Below, piece after piece: positions 19,981 to 30,619 of a stretch of DNA of 64,000 nt (positions within the stretch are counted from its first letter, which is position 1; the number at the start of each line of letters is the position of its first letter). Location: contig OX388307.1 in assembly GCA_947579605.1 (NCBI GenBank), positions 23,165,237 through 23,229,236 on the forward strand. Reading direction: 5' to 3'. A program made the position numbers and the translations under genes. The notes beneath the pieces were generated by a model that saw only the letters and a program-made list of their open reading frames with translations, had not been told where the DNA came from and made no database searches. The DNA comes from Athripsodes cinereus (lineage: Eukaryota; Arthropoda; Insecta; Trichoptera; Leptoceridae).

Positions 19981-20399
19981 ATGTTCATTTAACTGACATA
20001 GTGTACTTTACCTCTCAAATGTTTATTCTAACTGTCAAAATATGAATAGAGGTAAACTACACTATGTTATTATATTTACGTTTTTTAAACAAAAAAACAC
20101 GTTTTTTGTTTTGTATGTGGATTGAAATAGATAGAAATAACTTAAAACTATCTTGGGAAGCAATTAAATGTCAAAAAACTACAAGAAAAATAAAAAAATA
20201 TATCAAAAAACAAATCGAAAAAACTTTGAACGGCCATAGTGTAAAACGATGTCACTCGACATGGTGTAGTTTCGCTCCGGCGCACAGATATGTATAATAA
20301 TATTCCCTAATATTGGAGTTGGGAATAGTAGAATCTTTATGACTTAAGAAAACACCGCCGCCAGGGTGATAGGTAGGTATTTGTTGTTATAAAAAAATC

Positions 20400-20621
20400 A
20401 CATCACATCTCTCCATTGCATTCTATCCAATATTACTACATCTATGCTCATTGTACTTTTTGTCTATGCTTCTTTCCTTTGTGTCATGTCTTCTCATGGT
20501 CATAATTATCTTCTCAATATCTACTCTCTTACTGTGTTAGTTTACTTGTTCTGGTTCACAATAAAACATCTCACAATATCTAAGTAATCAAGTTGTGTTT
20601 TTATTTGATTCAACCACAATA
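20400..20621 (+). repeat. Possible copia LTR (5' side)
   Basis: This is directly upstream of a primer-binding-site-like sequence and a copia gag. It contains AATAAAACATCTC near 20560 and ends ...CAACCACAA. The left limit is not defined and no second LTR is seen, so it is a partial call. Confidence 0.4.
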
Positions 20622-20640
20622 TGGTAGGAGAGCGTGGTTA
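20622..20640 (+). promoter_or_regulatory. Primer-binding site, initiator tRNA-Met type
   Basis: TGGTAGGAGAGCGTGG matches 13 of 16 bases of the complement of the 3' end of animal initiator tRNA-Met. It lies just downstream of the putative LTR, as expected for a copia-type element. Confidence 0.5.
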
Positions 20641-20644
20641 AAGA

Positions 20645-21360
20645 TTTGTGAAGCCTTTAAAAATGGAATTTAACACTATTTAGAAACTTCGTGGCGTTGA
20701 GAATTGAATCACATGAAAATTCGCCATCAAACACATGCTTAAAGGTTGTGATGGTGCATTTGAAATCTGTGTTGGAGATCTGGAAAAGCCGACTGAAGAA
20801 GACAAATTGAAAGTGTTTGATAAAGCAAATAGATATGCTTGCCAACTGATAGTGAAGACAGTTAATACTATAATACTGTCTTTGTTGGTAACTAATGTGT
20901 GATACAGCAAGAGACATGTGGGTCAAACTACACTCTGTCTTCGAGCAACAAAGAAAGCAAGCTGCTCATGCTTTGCAGTCCGAATTCTTCAATTTTACTA
21001 AGAATCGTGCTGATGATATGGTGACACAATATTGCCAAATTTGAATGACTGGTGTTACGCATGCAGCACCTGAATGTCAAGCCTAATAAATTATTATTGA
21101 CGGTCAAACTGCTGGATACTCTTCCAGATGATTTTGAAAGTTTACGACAGGCTTGGTGGGCGAGAAGTGAGGAACAGCAGACTTTAATTAACCTTGTTGG
21201 AGTCTTTACAGCTGATGAAAGGATAAAAAGTGATAGAAACTCAAAACAAAGAGAGTAAGAGGCTCTCATGTCAGGATGCAGTCTGAAAGGAAAGATAAAT
21301 ACTTTCTCAAAATATACCTCGGGGCTGCGGAAGAGCAATAGAACCCTCATTTTAAAAGAC
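20645..21360 (+). pseudogene. Copia-type gag (UBN2) remnant
   Basis: Plus-strand blocks in shifting frames: NFVALRIESHEN..., then ARDMWVKLHSVFEQQRKQAA and FNFTKNRADDMVTQYCQI, then LLLTVKLLDTLPDDFESLRQ and EEQQTLINLVGVFTADE. This is the order in copia Gag/UBN2 (AxxMWxxLxxxYE, then ILxTLPxxY..F, then LTxxLL.EE). Stops and frameshifts are present and no protease, integrase or RT follows, so it is a 5' remnant. Confidence 0.75.
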
Positions 21361-21547
21361 GGGTACCTACTTAATAACTAGAAATATTAAAAATAAAAAC
21401 ACTTAAAAAATTTCCCTTGAAAAATATAATATTTTTATTCCAGTTATCATACGAACGAAACAGTCATCGCATTAACATGCTTTACAACGTGCAGCGCCAC
21501 TGTTCGTTAGAATATTTTTGTGCGAATGTACATATATAATATATTAT

Positions 21548-21780
21548 ATTATAATGAGTTACAATCCATTGGATTGGTCTGCAACGAGTTTGGTTTTTCT
21601 TCTCCATTCGTCTCTATTCTCAGCCAGTCTTTTCAGCTCTACATATGAGCCACAGTTCATGTCCCTCTTCAGTTGGTCCATATACGCGTCTCTTGGTCGG
21701 CCTCTGCCATTTGTCCCCTCGTTCTTATCCTCCGCGATGGCGATGAGTAGTCCTGGGTGCCTGATGTTGTGGCCAATCGA
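21548..21780 (-). pseudogene. LINE family A 3' end (copy 2)
   Basis: Nearly identical to 8377-8607 in the same orientation (TGAGTTACAATCCATTGGAT at its 3' end). On the minus strand it encodes GRGRPRDAYMDQLKRDMNCG and ENRDEWRS. It is truncated after about 230 bp. An AT repeat tail is at 21534-21553. Confidence 0.8.
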
Positions 21781-22080
21781 ATCGCATTTAGAGCGAACTA
21801 ATTAACGAGTGGTGAGTCCATAATATCGCACAACGCACAAGATACATTTACATACAGATACATATCACGTAGGTACATTTCGAATCCTTTCCATACAAAG
21901 TCCGTGCTACTAAAAATGTATGGGGTAGGTATCGAAAATATTATTGGAACAGACGTGCGTTGTTCCAAGTTTAGATAGTTTTTCAAAGGGATTAAGGAAG
22001 ACTATCTCATTGCATTTTGTCGTACATTGGAGGAAACTTTTTGGGTACTGTGTCCCTTTTTATGCGTAAAGATTTCTGTT
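21781..22080. other. Spacer
   Basis: No gene or known repeat is recognised. Confidence 0.35.
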
Positions 22081-22730
22081 ATTAATTATATGTGGTCGAT
22101 TCGTTGCTGGCTTCTTGTTGCGGGCAGTCGTGTTTTTTGTTATAGCGTGCTTACAGTGCTGTTATTTTTGTTCAGAATTATTTTTTGTTGTTGTTGCTGC
22201 TTCTAGGGAGCGGAGAGGGGCGGTCGATAAGTTTTTTTTTCTTTTATTATTTTTCTTACCATTTATTTTTCTTTTTAAAATACTGTATAAGTTCTTCACA
22301 TATTAGCGTCTTTACATATCAAGATGGAGGCTCCTTCGGAGCCTCCTGATTTAAGAAAAAGATCAAGATCACCTAACGAGCTTACGAGCGTTCACCCTTC
22401 GAAGATGCCTTTTTCTCCAAGTGGTGTTACGGAAAGGCCATTGGAGTTGTATAGTTTGGAGGCCCCTGGCCCATATTTAATATTCGTACAAAATCAGGAT
22501 CCAAGTAAACATATGGATCCAATGGCATTCGGGAAATTGTTATGCAATTCGGGAATAAAAAACATAGCGACAGGTGGAGTTAAGGTAGAGGCGAGAAATA
22601 AAATTTCTCTAACATTCAAATCGGCTCTTGCAGCAAATTAATGACTTCTTAACATCTAATTTCCTGTCAGCAAATAACCTGAAGTGTTACATCCCATCTT
22701 TTAAGCTCCACAAAATGGGTATAGTATAGA
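22081..22730 (+). pseudogene. Jockey-type retrotransposon 5' UTR and ORF1 (gag) remnant
   Basis: The plus ORF from 22324 reads MEAPSEPPDLRKRSRSPNEL..., then GPYLIFVQNQDPSKHMDPM, FGKLLCNSGIKNIATGGVKV and KISLTFKSALAAN. After a frameshift at about 22640 it continues NDFLTSNFLSANNLKCYIPS. This is the N-terminal part of a jockey-group Gag-like ORF1 (PYxVxVxxxDPSKxxxPxxFGKLL... xVxFxxxxxAN.FL). The zinc knuckles and ORF2 are missing. Confidence 0.65.
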
Positions 22731-22734
22731 GGTG

Positions 22735-23330
22735 TGCAGTCACCCGCTCTGAAAAAGATTGATATGGGAGAAGCACAAGAGATATAGGTGGAATTGGTGA
22801 ACGTTGCCATGGTATAAAGCGCTTAAGCCAGCCAAAGCCGATTCGTAAGCATCGGAACACCTAATACTCTCTTCTCTACCCTGCAAGTGATGCATATATT
22901 GCGATTAAAATCATACCTATCGTATATAATACATACATATATATATATATATATATTCAGTTTAATCCATGTCACTTTTAGCCCTTTTCTCTAGTCTCTA
23001 CTCACTTTACGTTAAGTATAGCACAACTCTTTGTTCATTGGGGTAAGTGAAAATGTTATTATTGCCAAATTTACACACTTACACCATTTCATAATTAGAG
23101 GAATATCCAGGTGATTAAGCGCAGGCAGGTGGTTCTTTTGTTTACATAGATAATGGACATTATTATAAATACATGGTATGGCAATATCTTTGGGAGTACA
23201 GTTCAGTATATTTCTTGGAAACCCTAGGTATTTTAATATCCCCTACCACCATCTTAACCCCCCCTCCCCCCACCCCTTCGCATATCAAGGTAATAAACAT
23301 AATGTATTATTCCAATCAAGTGTTGGTAGT
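22735..23330. other. Spacer with small repeats
   Basis: A motif at 22830-22860 (CAGCCAAAGCCGATTCGTAAG) resembles the foldback at 59600-59660. An (AT)n run is at 22930-22950, a copy of the TTTTAGCCCTTTTCT arm at 22976, and a C-rich tract at 23258-23277. No gene is recognised. Confidence 0.4.
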
Positions 23331-23500
23331 TTTTTTTTTAGATATGTCTGGGTTTTGTTATAAACCCAAATACAACTTCATACACCTTTCACAGTAAGCT
23401 AAAAGCTTGTGTCGTGAAAGGGGAGTTTGCCGGCACCATGGGATCGAACCACGGACCCCTTGTTCACGAGGCCGAGACTCTACCTCCAGGCTACCGACGA
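23331..23500 (-). repeat. tRNA-derived SINE, family S2 (copy 2)
   Basis: Same minus-strand layout as 2122-2302: A-box-like TAGCCTGGAGG, B box GGTTCGATCCC, the CACAAGCTTTTAGC body and an A-rich 3' tail (T-run at 23330-23339). Confidence 0.82.
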
Positions 23501-23644
23501 GGTAACAATTTTCAAGTTCAAAGCATAAAAAATCGAAATGTAGAATAAAACGCTTCTAGAGGTTTATATTTTCTATTTATTTAATATATAATAAGCAGTT
23601 TATTTCGTTATAAATTAATTAACGCTATTTAATTGAACCTCAAC

Positions 23645-24520
23645 TTTTTTTTATTTATATATTTATTTATTTATTTATACATAAATCCACGGCTGAGCCT
23701 TTTACATGTTAAAATATAAAACAAAAACAAACATAATTCTCATTTACAACACAGTTGGAACAGAACAACAACTGGCGAAGAAACAATACAATTGGAAATC
23801 AAACTATAACAATTATAAAATGAGTCAAAACAAAACAATTAGAAAAGTCAAAACATTGTGGTGAGAGTGTAGATGTCAACAAAGGTTTGGTAAATGTCAA
23901 GAGCAATTATTTTGATACAGTAAGGAGATCTCAAGTAGATAGAAGAAAAAAATTAATATATATGAATTGTAATAGATAATTAAAATGTCAAAAAAAATTA
24001 ATAAATAATTCAGCAAGATGTCAGAAATTAAATAGGTATATATCAATTATATAATAAATTGTCACTAGTAGATGAAGGAACAATAATACAAATACAAAAA
24101 TTCAAATTAATAGCCAAACATACTTCGAAATGCCCATTGTTAATTTATACATTAAAACAATTTATAATTGTCATGTTTATATTTAGGTAAACTGTCAGCA
24201 AAAATGTCTGTATTATCTCCTACCAGGTTCCCTAATCTATGAATTCTAACCATAGGAGAGAAAAATGAGTAATAATTCCTAGTGTTGTGTTCTCGAAATA
24301 ACACTGTTTGTCTGGTACTTCTGGTAGGTATGTTGAAATGAATCAGTTCAATTAATTCGGGACAATCTATTTCTCCATTGAGAAGCTTATGAAGAAAACA
24401 AAGATCAAACACTTTTCTACGGTTTTCTAAGCTGAGGAGTCGAAGCTCATTCATCAAAGCCGGGTAGTCAATATTTTCCACCGGTAACCCTAACTTATAG
24501 TTGATCAGCCTCAAGAATTC
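23645..24520 (-). pseudogene. LINE 3' end with RT C-terminal domain
   Basis: The minus ORF 24514-24152 reads MNELRLLSLENRRKVFDLCF, LHKLLNGEIDCPELIELIHF then VRIHRLGNLV. It matches the extreme C terminus of jockey/CR1-group RTs (L..RR...DL.FL.KLLNG.IDCP.L). A long 3' UTR leads to an (AAATA)n tail seen as TTTATTTATTTATTTAT at 23651-23680. The element is 5'-truncated. Confidence 0.65.
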
Positions 24521-24709
24521 TCAAACTCAACATCTCAAAGGAACGAAATTCGCAATACACTATCATCAGGCATATACCTATGCGATATATTAAACAATCA
24601 CTATAATTATGATCTAACTTTCATCCGAAATGCATTGGGATAACTATCATGCATTCCACGAATGAAAGATCATATTAAGATTTTACGCAGGAGATTATTG
24701 ATTTTACCA

Positions 24710-24952
24710 TTTTTAATTTTATTAAATAAAATATAAAAATATATTATTGAGCACTGTTTGATCTCCACTTTGTTAGGTTAGATACCGAACGTTTTCGCCT
24801 ATACTTGTAGGCATCTCCAGGGAAACTGAAACTGGTTTACTTGAAGATGCCTACAAGTATAGGCGAAAACGTTCGGTATCTAACCTAACAAAGTGGAGAT
24901 TAAACAGTGCTCAATAATATATTTTTATAATTTATTTAATAAAATTAAAATG
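24710..24952. repeat. Long palindrome, Penelope-end-like
   Basis: Arms of about 110 bp: GTTAGGTTAGATACCGAACG then TTTTCGCCTATACTTGTAGG on the left, complemented at 24845-24895. Each arm has a stem-loop GCCTA.CAAG.TAGGC followed by GAAAACG, the same plan as the Penelope termini at 27702-27724 and 42705-42725. Confidence 0.7.
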
Positions 24953-24998
24953 ATAATATGTAAATTTAAATGATAATATATAAATTTAAACACTTGAA

Positions 24999-25156
24999 AC
25001 TACCATATAAGGCTAAGAAAAGACAACGTCACCATATTCGTAGTGCCCCAGACGGGACTTGAACCCGCATCCCTAACCTTGTGGCGAGGAGTGCTTTGTC
25101 CAATTAATTGCTCAATAAGGTGACGTTGTCTTTTCTAAGCCTTATATGGTAGTTTG
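24999..25156 (-). repeat. Foldback element with tRNA-like core
   Basis: AACTACCATATAAGGCTAAG... at 25001 is complemented by ...CTTAGCC-type sequence ending at 25155; arms are about 36 bp. Between them the minus strand carries GGGTTCAAGTCCCGTC (B box) and a D-arm-like TTGGACAAAGC. The anticodon stem is imperfect, so a working tRNA is unlikely; a tRNA-derived MITE/SINE fits better. Confidence 0.6.
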
Positions 25157-25304
25157 GTGTGTTAAATTTACATACCTATATGATCTCATACAATAGATAA
25201 TTATTGTAAAAATAACGTCGATTAAAAAAAATAATAAATTAAACATGTACCTAAGCTACGTAGGCTACTGGTCGAAATGTTCACACACAACACACCTAAT
25301 AATT

Positions 25305-25460
25305 ATGTAGTCATTGTAGAGAGACCCACCTCCACCCGGACCCGGATATATCAGGAATCGTAAACTCCTATTTATCAGCACAATCAAGCCAAAGTTGTCC
25401 ACACGGGCGGCCAAAGAAAACATCGTAGGAATCCCTTGAACTCTCTCTTTGATGTCCATT
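25305..25460. repeat. Dispersed repeat R3 (copy 2)
   Basis: GAGACCCACC...CCCGGA, CTCCTATTTATC, TTGTCCACAC...GGCGGCC and TTGATGTCC occur in the same order as in 36440-36620. Confidence 0.5.
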
Positions 25461-25524
25461 TTGAGAGATATTTTTTTTTTGAAAATAGAACATATTATGT
25501 ACAAGTAAAAATAAAATAGGTATT

Positions 25525-26100
25525 AAATAAAAAGAAGCAAAGTATTACAAATATAACATAAATGCAAAACAAAACAAAAAACATGATAAAGATAGATGCA
25601 TACAAATTGGTGAATACAAAAGGCTGAGGTGAGGTGTCCAGAGACGTTCAGTAAGGCGTTCAAAGGGCACATGCCCGAGAGTCGCCAGTGCCAGCATGGT
25701 ATGGAAACATTAAACCCTCTCAAAGGGGACATACCTCCCAATCCTACTCTCCACCAAGGGAGACAGGATGACACAACGAAAAACGAGTTCGCTATCGCGC
25801 CAACGCCACAACGACCAAAACCAACCTTAAAACTCCTCCACGTCAGGCGGAGGAGAACCCAGCTGACGCAGAAGCTCCCAACGAGATACCCGCACATCCA
25901 TAAACACCAAAAATGCTTTAAGGTTCCTCGGGCATTGCAGAACCTCCCCAAACCATATTGGTCTGGGAGGTTCTCACTAATATCATCTATCATAGCATCA
26001 TTCATCACAGAGCACTCCCACAGGATGTGCTCGGCATACTGCGCCCCCAATTCACAAACACACCATGGATTCTTCAACAGGCCAAGGCCTAATATGTAAA
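25525..26100 (-). pseudogene. R1-clade LINE C-terminal remnant
   Basis: The minus strand reads LGLGLLKNPWCVCELGAQYA then EHILWECSVMND. It ends in HFWCLWMCGYL and a 3' UTR-like part. The C-x-C...H...C motif is the C-terminal zinc-knuckle-like motif of R1/TRAS-type retrotransposons. The element at 62256-63140 carries the same block (NPWCSCGTGAQYGEHILWEC). The start at about 26100 is a 5' truncation. The long plus-strand ORF opposite it is a shadow. Confidence 0.7.
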
Positions 26101-26454
26101 TACGAAAATATAAATAACAAAACGTGCTATGAGTATGTGTATTATAAAACAAATTATTAGGTACATTAACTATAGGTACTTTACGAAGGCTACAGCTGTA
26201 TTATGAGTAGGAAGGTATTTATACAAGTAGTTTATCAGCGTAATCTGAAACTTTAATCTAAGGCACCTAATAGAGGTTTTCAGTTTATCAGAAACATTTG
26301 TCGAATGTTTTAAACCTCCAGAATGGTCGTATTTCGAGAAATCAGTTGTATTATAAGCATGAATGAATTGAATCTAAATCACTCGCATACGAGTGGATGG
26401 CCTTGAGAAGATTAGAATAGAATTAATTGAATGTACCTATAATAAGTATTTACT
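26101..26454. other. AT-rich spacer
   Basis: No gene recognised. Confidence 0.35.
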
Positions 26455-26560
26455 ACTACTACTACTATACCATCACGGCATATCCCACAAGTGGGGTAGC
26501 CAGCAGATCAGCTGCATGTAAGAAACATGCAAACTGTCCTCTTCGTGCCAATTTAAAGTA
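26455..26560 (-). repeat. SINE-like repeat S1
   Basis: The complement carries GGCACGAAGAGGACAGTTTGC...CTGGCTACCCCACTTGTGGG, then ATATGCCGTGATGGTATAGT and a (TAG)n tail at 26453-26466. Confidence 0.7.
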
Positions 26561-26579
26561 TTTAAGTAATAAGTATTTC

Positions 26580-27599
26580 CGGTGAGTAAATTAATTTTAA
26601 TAATTTTTTCATTACTTCTTTGCCCAAGCTTGGAAATTTAATGTTTTGATAATAAAAAAGCACTTGAATAATAGAGAGTCGGAAAGCGAGCTCAATCTGT
26701 ATATGTGCGGCGAGAAGATTCCAAATGAGAAAAACCCAAGATACCTCGGAGTGAAGATCGACAGAACCTTGTCATACAAAGCGCATCTCGAAGGGGTTAA
26801 AAATAAGCTGAAGGCCAGAAATAACATTATTAATAAACTGGCAGGAACCTCATGGGGCAGCAGGGCAACGACACTGCGAACATCAGCAATAGCCCTGGTG
26901 TACAGCTCGGCAGAATACTGTTGCCCAGTATGGGAAAGAAGTGCTCACTGCGGTAAGGTCGACGTCGAGTTAAACAAGACAATGCGGACCATAACAGGCA
27001 CCATAAGGTCAACTCCATCTCAATGGTTACCGGTATTGTCTAATATCGCACCGCCTGACCTACGCAGGTCCCATGCCACATTACGAGAAATGAATAAAAT
27101 CAGGGAAAAAAGTCAACTACCAACCTACGAAGACATATTTCACCCACCTCATAAAAGGCTCAAATCTCGAAAACCTATATGGACCGTCAATTCTGGGGAA
27201 CTTGACATTAAAAAACAATGGAAGGAAAGATGGACCACAGGGGACACTACAAATAGGCACCTGGTAGTGGACCCCACAATCCAAGTACCTGGTTTTGATC
27301 TGCCGAGAAGGGTTTGGGTACAGCAAAATAGAGTGAGGACAGAACATGGATGCTGTAACTACTTGCTCTGGAGGTGGGGAAAAAGAGATTCCCCTGATTG
27401 TGAATGTGGAGATGTGCAGAGTGTGAGACACATAGTGCAGGACGGCCATCTCAAAAAATTTAGCGGGGATCTGCGGGACATCCACGAAGCGGGACCGGAG
27501 GCGGTGAGCTGGCTCTCGACACTAGAGCCAAGACTGTATAGGACACGACGCAGCCCACATGGGTTAAGATTCATCAACACCGAGCCATACGAAAAGTAA
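26580..27599 (+). pseudogene. Jockey-type LINE RT, C-terminal third
   Basis: The open frame 26646-27599 (317 codons) starts inside the RT after the catalytic motifs: NPRYLGVKIDRTLSYKAHLE (motif 7 region), then SAEYCCPVWERSAH, QWLPVLSNIAPPDLRR, and the C-terminal RTEHGCCNYLLWRWGKRDSP then CECGDVQSVRHIV. This is the thumb, connection and CCHC-like tail of jockey-group RTs. It has no in-frame stop before the natural end, so it is a fairly young, 5'-truncated copy. It lies just left of the Penelope compound. Confidence 0.8.
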
Positions 27600-27777
27600 A
27601 GTAAGTAAGTAAAAAAGCGTTATTGAGAAAGTGAAAAGGGTTATATTTATAAGACAATCAAAACACTGTTATAATTTTCACCACATTTATTCAAACTCTA
27701 ACGTTTTCGCCCACTTCAATGGGCATTCTCAAGAGTACTGAAACAATAAAAATGTCACCTACAAAAACTGAAGGTAG

Positions 27778-29275
27778 TCAAAGAGGGGGGAGAGGGGTGG
27801 GTGCAGGGATTGCAGTAGAAGAGTGGGGAGTGGCATTGGTAGGTATAACATTAGGTGAGACAGGGTAAACTAGTAATGGGGACTTAGCGGGAATTTGGAT
27901 ATTTACAATATTATCCTGATGCTTAAATATTTCCAAAGCTTCCATTGCGTTCAGACGTCGATCACCACATTCGGAATGTAACACCACTGTACTGTCCATA
28001 TCAAATGAATGATTATGTTCAAAACAATGATCGGCCATTTCCGAAAAATTAGAAAGGCCCCTGAACGCCCTGGAATGTTCCTTAAATCTAGACTTTATCG
28101 ATCTTCCAGTTTCACCTATATACACACTACTACAATCTTTGCATTTAATTTTATACACTCCACTACCATCCATTCTATCAATTTTATCTTTATTGTTAAA
28201 AATCAATTTGTCAATATTATTGTTTGTATAAAATGCTCCCTTAAATGAGTCCTTCACTATACTATTTAAATGATTAGTTAATCTTCCTACATATAGAATT
28301 TTTCTCCATGGTTTGTTATTATTATTATTAAATATCGGGTAAATGTAATTTTTAACCATTTTATTTTTTAGTTTTTTATTATATATATCATGAACTATCT
28401 TATCTGAATATCCATTATTTCTAGCTATTTCGATTATTATTCTATATTCTTTGTCAAATTCATTCTTATCCAAGGGTATATTTAACAATCTATTCAACAT
28501 GGAATGAAATGCTGCCATTTTGTGGCTTTGAGGATGGTTTGATGACGCATGGATGATAGTGTCCGTATACGTAGGTTTTCTAAAAATTCCAAATTTAAAT
28601 TTACAATCAACAATACTTAAAGTCAAATCCAGAAAATTAAGTTGATTATTCTGTTCAATCTCTAAAGTAAACTGCAAATTTTCATTAATCGAATTCATAA
28701 ATTGCAAAAACAAATCTAACTGTCTCCTTGTTCCTGTCCAAATACAAAAAATATCATCAACATACCTATAATATTTGAAAATACAATTAAGTAGAGGGTT
28801 ATTGGACGTAAACATATGATTCTCAAAATGATCCATGTATATTTCACTAAGTAATGGACTCAGTTGGTTACCCATTGGTAGTGAATCAATTACTTTGTAA
28901 AACTTCTCGTCAAATTTAAAATAATTCTGTTCCATACACAGATTTGTCAACTCAATGATTCTATTAGTTATATTTATATCTATATTTTTATCCTTAAGTT
29001 TAGTTTCTAAAATATTAATTACTTCGGACACTGGAACATTCGTAAATAAATTCTTAACATCAAATGATATAAGCAATGCATTATTAGGTGGTTTTAAATT
29101 AACAAGTTTTTGACTAAGATCGAAGGAATTTTTTACACTATATTTAGGACAGAACTGAGTATGATGTACTATTTCATGATTTAAAAATTTGGCAATTTTA
29201 ACTGCTGGAGCGTTTAAATATGATACAACTGGTCTTGCTGGGTAATCCTGCTTGTGCAACTTAATGAGTCCATAT
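27778..29275 (-). CDS. Penelope-like RT/GIY-YIG protein, C-terminal two thirds
   Basis: The minus frame is open from the hAT insertion at 29275 to a stop at 27778. Order: LIKLHKQDYPARPVVSYLNA, ISFDVKNLFTNVPVSEVINI (motif A), SLPMGNQLSPLLSEIYMDHF (motif B), YRYVDDIFCIW with YVDD (motif C), LNFLDLTLSI and FGIFRKPTYTDTIIHASSNH (Penelope-specific), then the GIY-YIG nuclease GVYKIKCKDC...VYIGETGRSIKSRFKEH. RT plus GIY-YIG defines endonuclease-positive Penelope-like elements. The frame continues into 33308-33729 and 40346-40936 if the two inserted transposons are ignored; the parts add up to 2511 bp (836 codons) with no stop. As it stands the gene is broken. Confidence 0.9.
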
Positions 29276-29608
29276 TAGTGATGTAACGAATATTCGCATT
29301 CGCATTCGCATTCGCGAATATTCGCATATTTCAAAGTATTCGCATTCGCATTCGCATTCGCAAAAAAATATGCGAATGTTTTGCGAATATTATTTTAGTA
29401 ATAAAGTATCTGGTCTGTTCCGTGTTGGCCACATTTGTTGTATTGTTTCCTGTGTTCGTTTGCTTGATGATGTTATTATTATTAGGAGAAATATGCATTT
29501 GTGGAGATTTAATTTATATGTTTGTTTTAAGTATTACAACTGCTATGAGTATAGGGCCCTACAATAATTTTATATTCTATTTAAGGAATATTTATATCAT
29601 ACTACAAG

Positions 29609-30550
29609 GTGAACCACACTAAAGTATTCTCTCAGAATTTTCGGGGCTTGAAGACTAAGAGCGAGGAGTTTAGAGCAAACTTATTTGCAAATAGTTATGA
29701 TATAATTGTTCTGACGGAAGCTTGGCTAAATTGTGGCATATTTGACAGCGAACTTTTTCAAAACGAATATACAGTTTACCGCAAGGATAGGGATTTCATG
29801 TTGAGTGGTAAAAGGGATGGAGGTGGGGTCTTAATTGCTGTGGATCGGACACTAGGATATTCATCCACTCTTGTTTGGGATGATACTGGTGAAAGTTTTT
29901 TTTAACAGTATTCGTTTTTCATCGGTAACGCATGAAAAAATGCTCACCGCTACTGGGTGTAGTATATGTATATACCGCCTTCCACATCCTTAGATACTTA
30001 AAACATCTTTTTTAAAAGTATATCTGAACGTTTAATCAGCTATTACGGCAAAACGGATATTTGTCTTATTGGAGATTCCAATATCCCAACAATCCAATGG
30101 AAAAAAGACCCCGATGTTGATTCAATCTTTGTTCCGTATTCTTATTCGTGTCCTGTTGCGCAGTATTTGATAGAATCTATATCTTTTCTCAATATGTTTC
30201 AGTCTAACGGAGTTTATAACAGCAATCAAGTTATCTTGGATTTAGTTCTTTCAACTATTCCGTGTTCTGTTACCAGATGTGATTCTCCACTGGTTGGTAA
30301 GGATTCACACTATCCTTCACTGTTGATAGATTATGAGTTTGAAATTGCTGAGGATTTGTCTCAAAATATGATCCAGAAATTAATATACTTTAAGTCAAAC
30401 TTTTCGGAAATAAATTTTGAACTACAAAGTGTTGATTGGGTCAGTGTTTTGGGAAACGGACCGGTGAATAAGATGATTGAATCTTTTTATGGTTATGTTT
30501 TGCCAATAATTGAGAAGCATACACCTACATATGAAGAGGGTGTCACCTAA
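29609..30550 (+). pseudogene. LINE apurinic-like endonuclease domain remnant
   Basis: Plus-strand blocks: FSQNFRGLKTKSEEFRANLF, YDIIVLTEAWLN, YTVYRKDRD, KRDGGGVLIAV (29609-29905), then after frameshifts DICLIGDSNIP (about 30060), FLNMFQSNGVYNSNQVILDL and SPLVGKDSHYPSLLI (30180-30330). This is the order of the APE-type nuclease (N..G, E, D.N, D..H). The domain is dead because of several frameshifts. Confidence 0.75.
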
Positions 30551-30619
30551 TAATTTTCCCAAATGGTTCTCTAATAGAATTCTGTTATTGTTTAAGAGAA
30601 GTCTAAGGTTTGGCGTAAG

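Larger units (their letters stand above)
17127..20291. mobile_element. Unclassified 3.2-kb TIR element with subterminal repeats
   Basis: Left end ATCTGTACGCCGGAGCGAAA then CTACACCA; right end is the complement (TGGTGTAGTTTCGCTCCGGC then GCACAGAT). The TIR is about 28-30 bp with one mismatch. A related word, (A)CATAGTGTAGTTTACCTCT, recurs at 17320-17341, 19998, 20046 (inverted) and 20233, all near the ends, as expected of transposase-binding repeats. The 2-bp TA beside both ends may be the TSD, but this is not certain. The interior has no transposase I recognise. Confidence 0.6.

Noticed and set aside
22324..22641. A host gene starting MEAPSEPPDL
   Set aside because: The sequence fits a jockey-type ORF1 start and breaks with a frameshift; no host family fits.
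25629..26099. Plus-strand 156-codon ORF
   Set aside because: Antisense shadow of the R1-type C terminus; no family match.
28009..28248. 79-codon ORF, also found inverted at 42183-42422
   Set aside because: Antisense of the Penelope GIY-YIG region in both copies; the conservation comes from the real frame.
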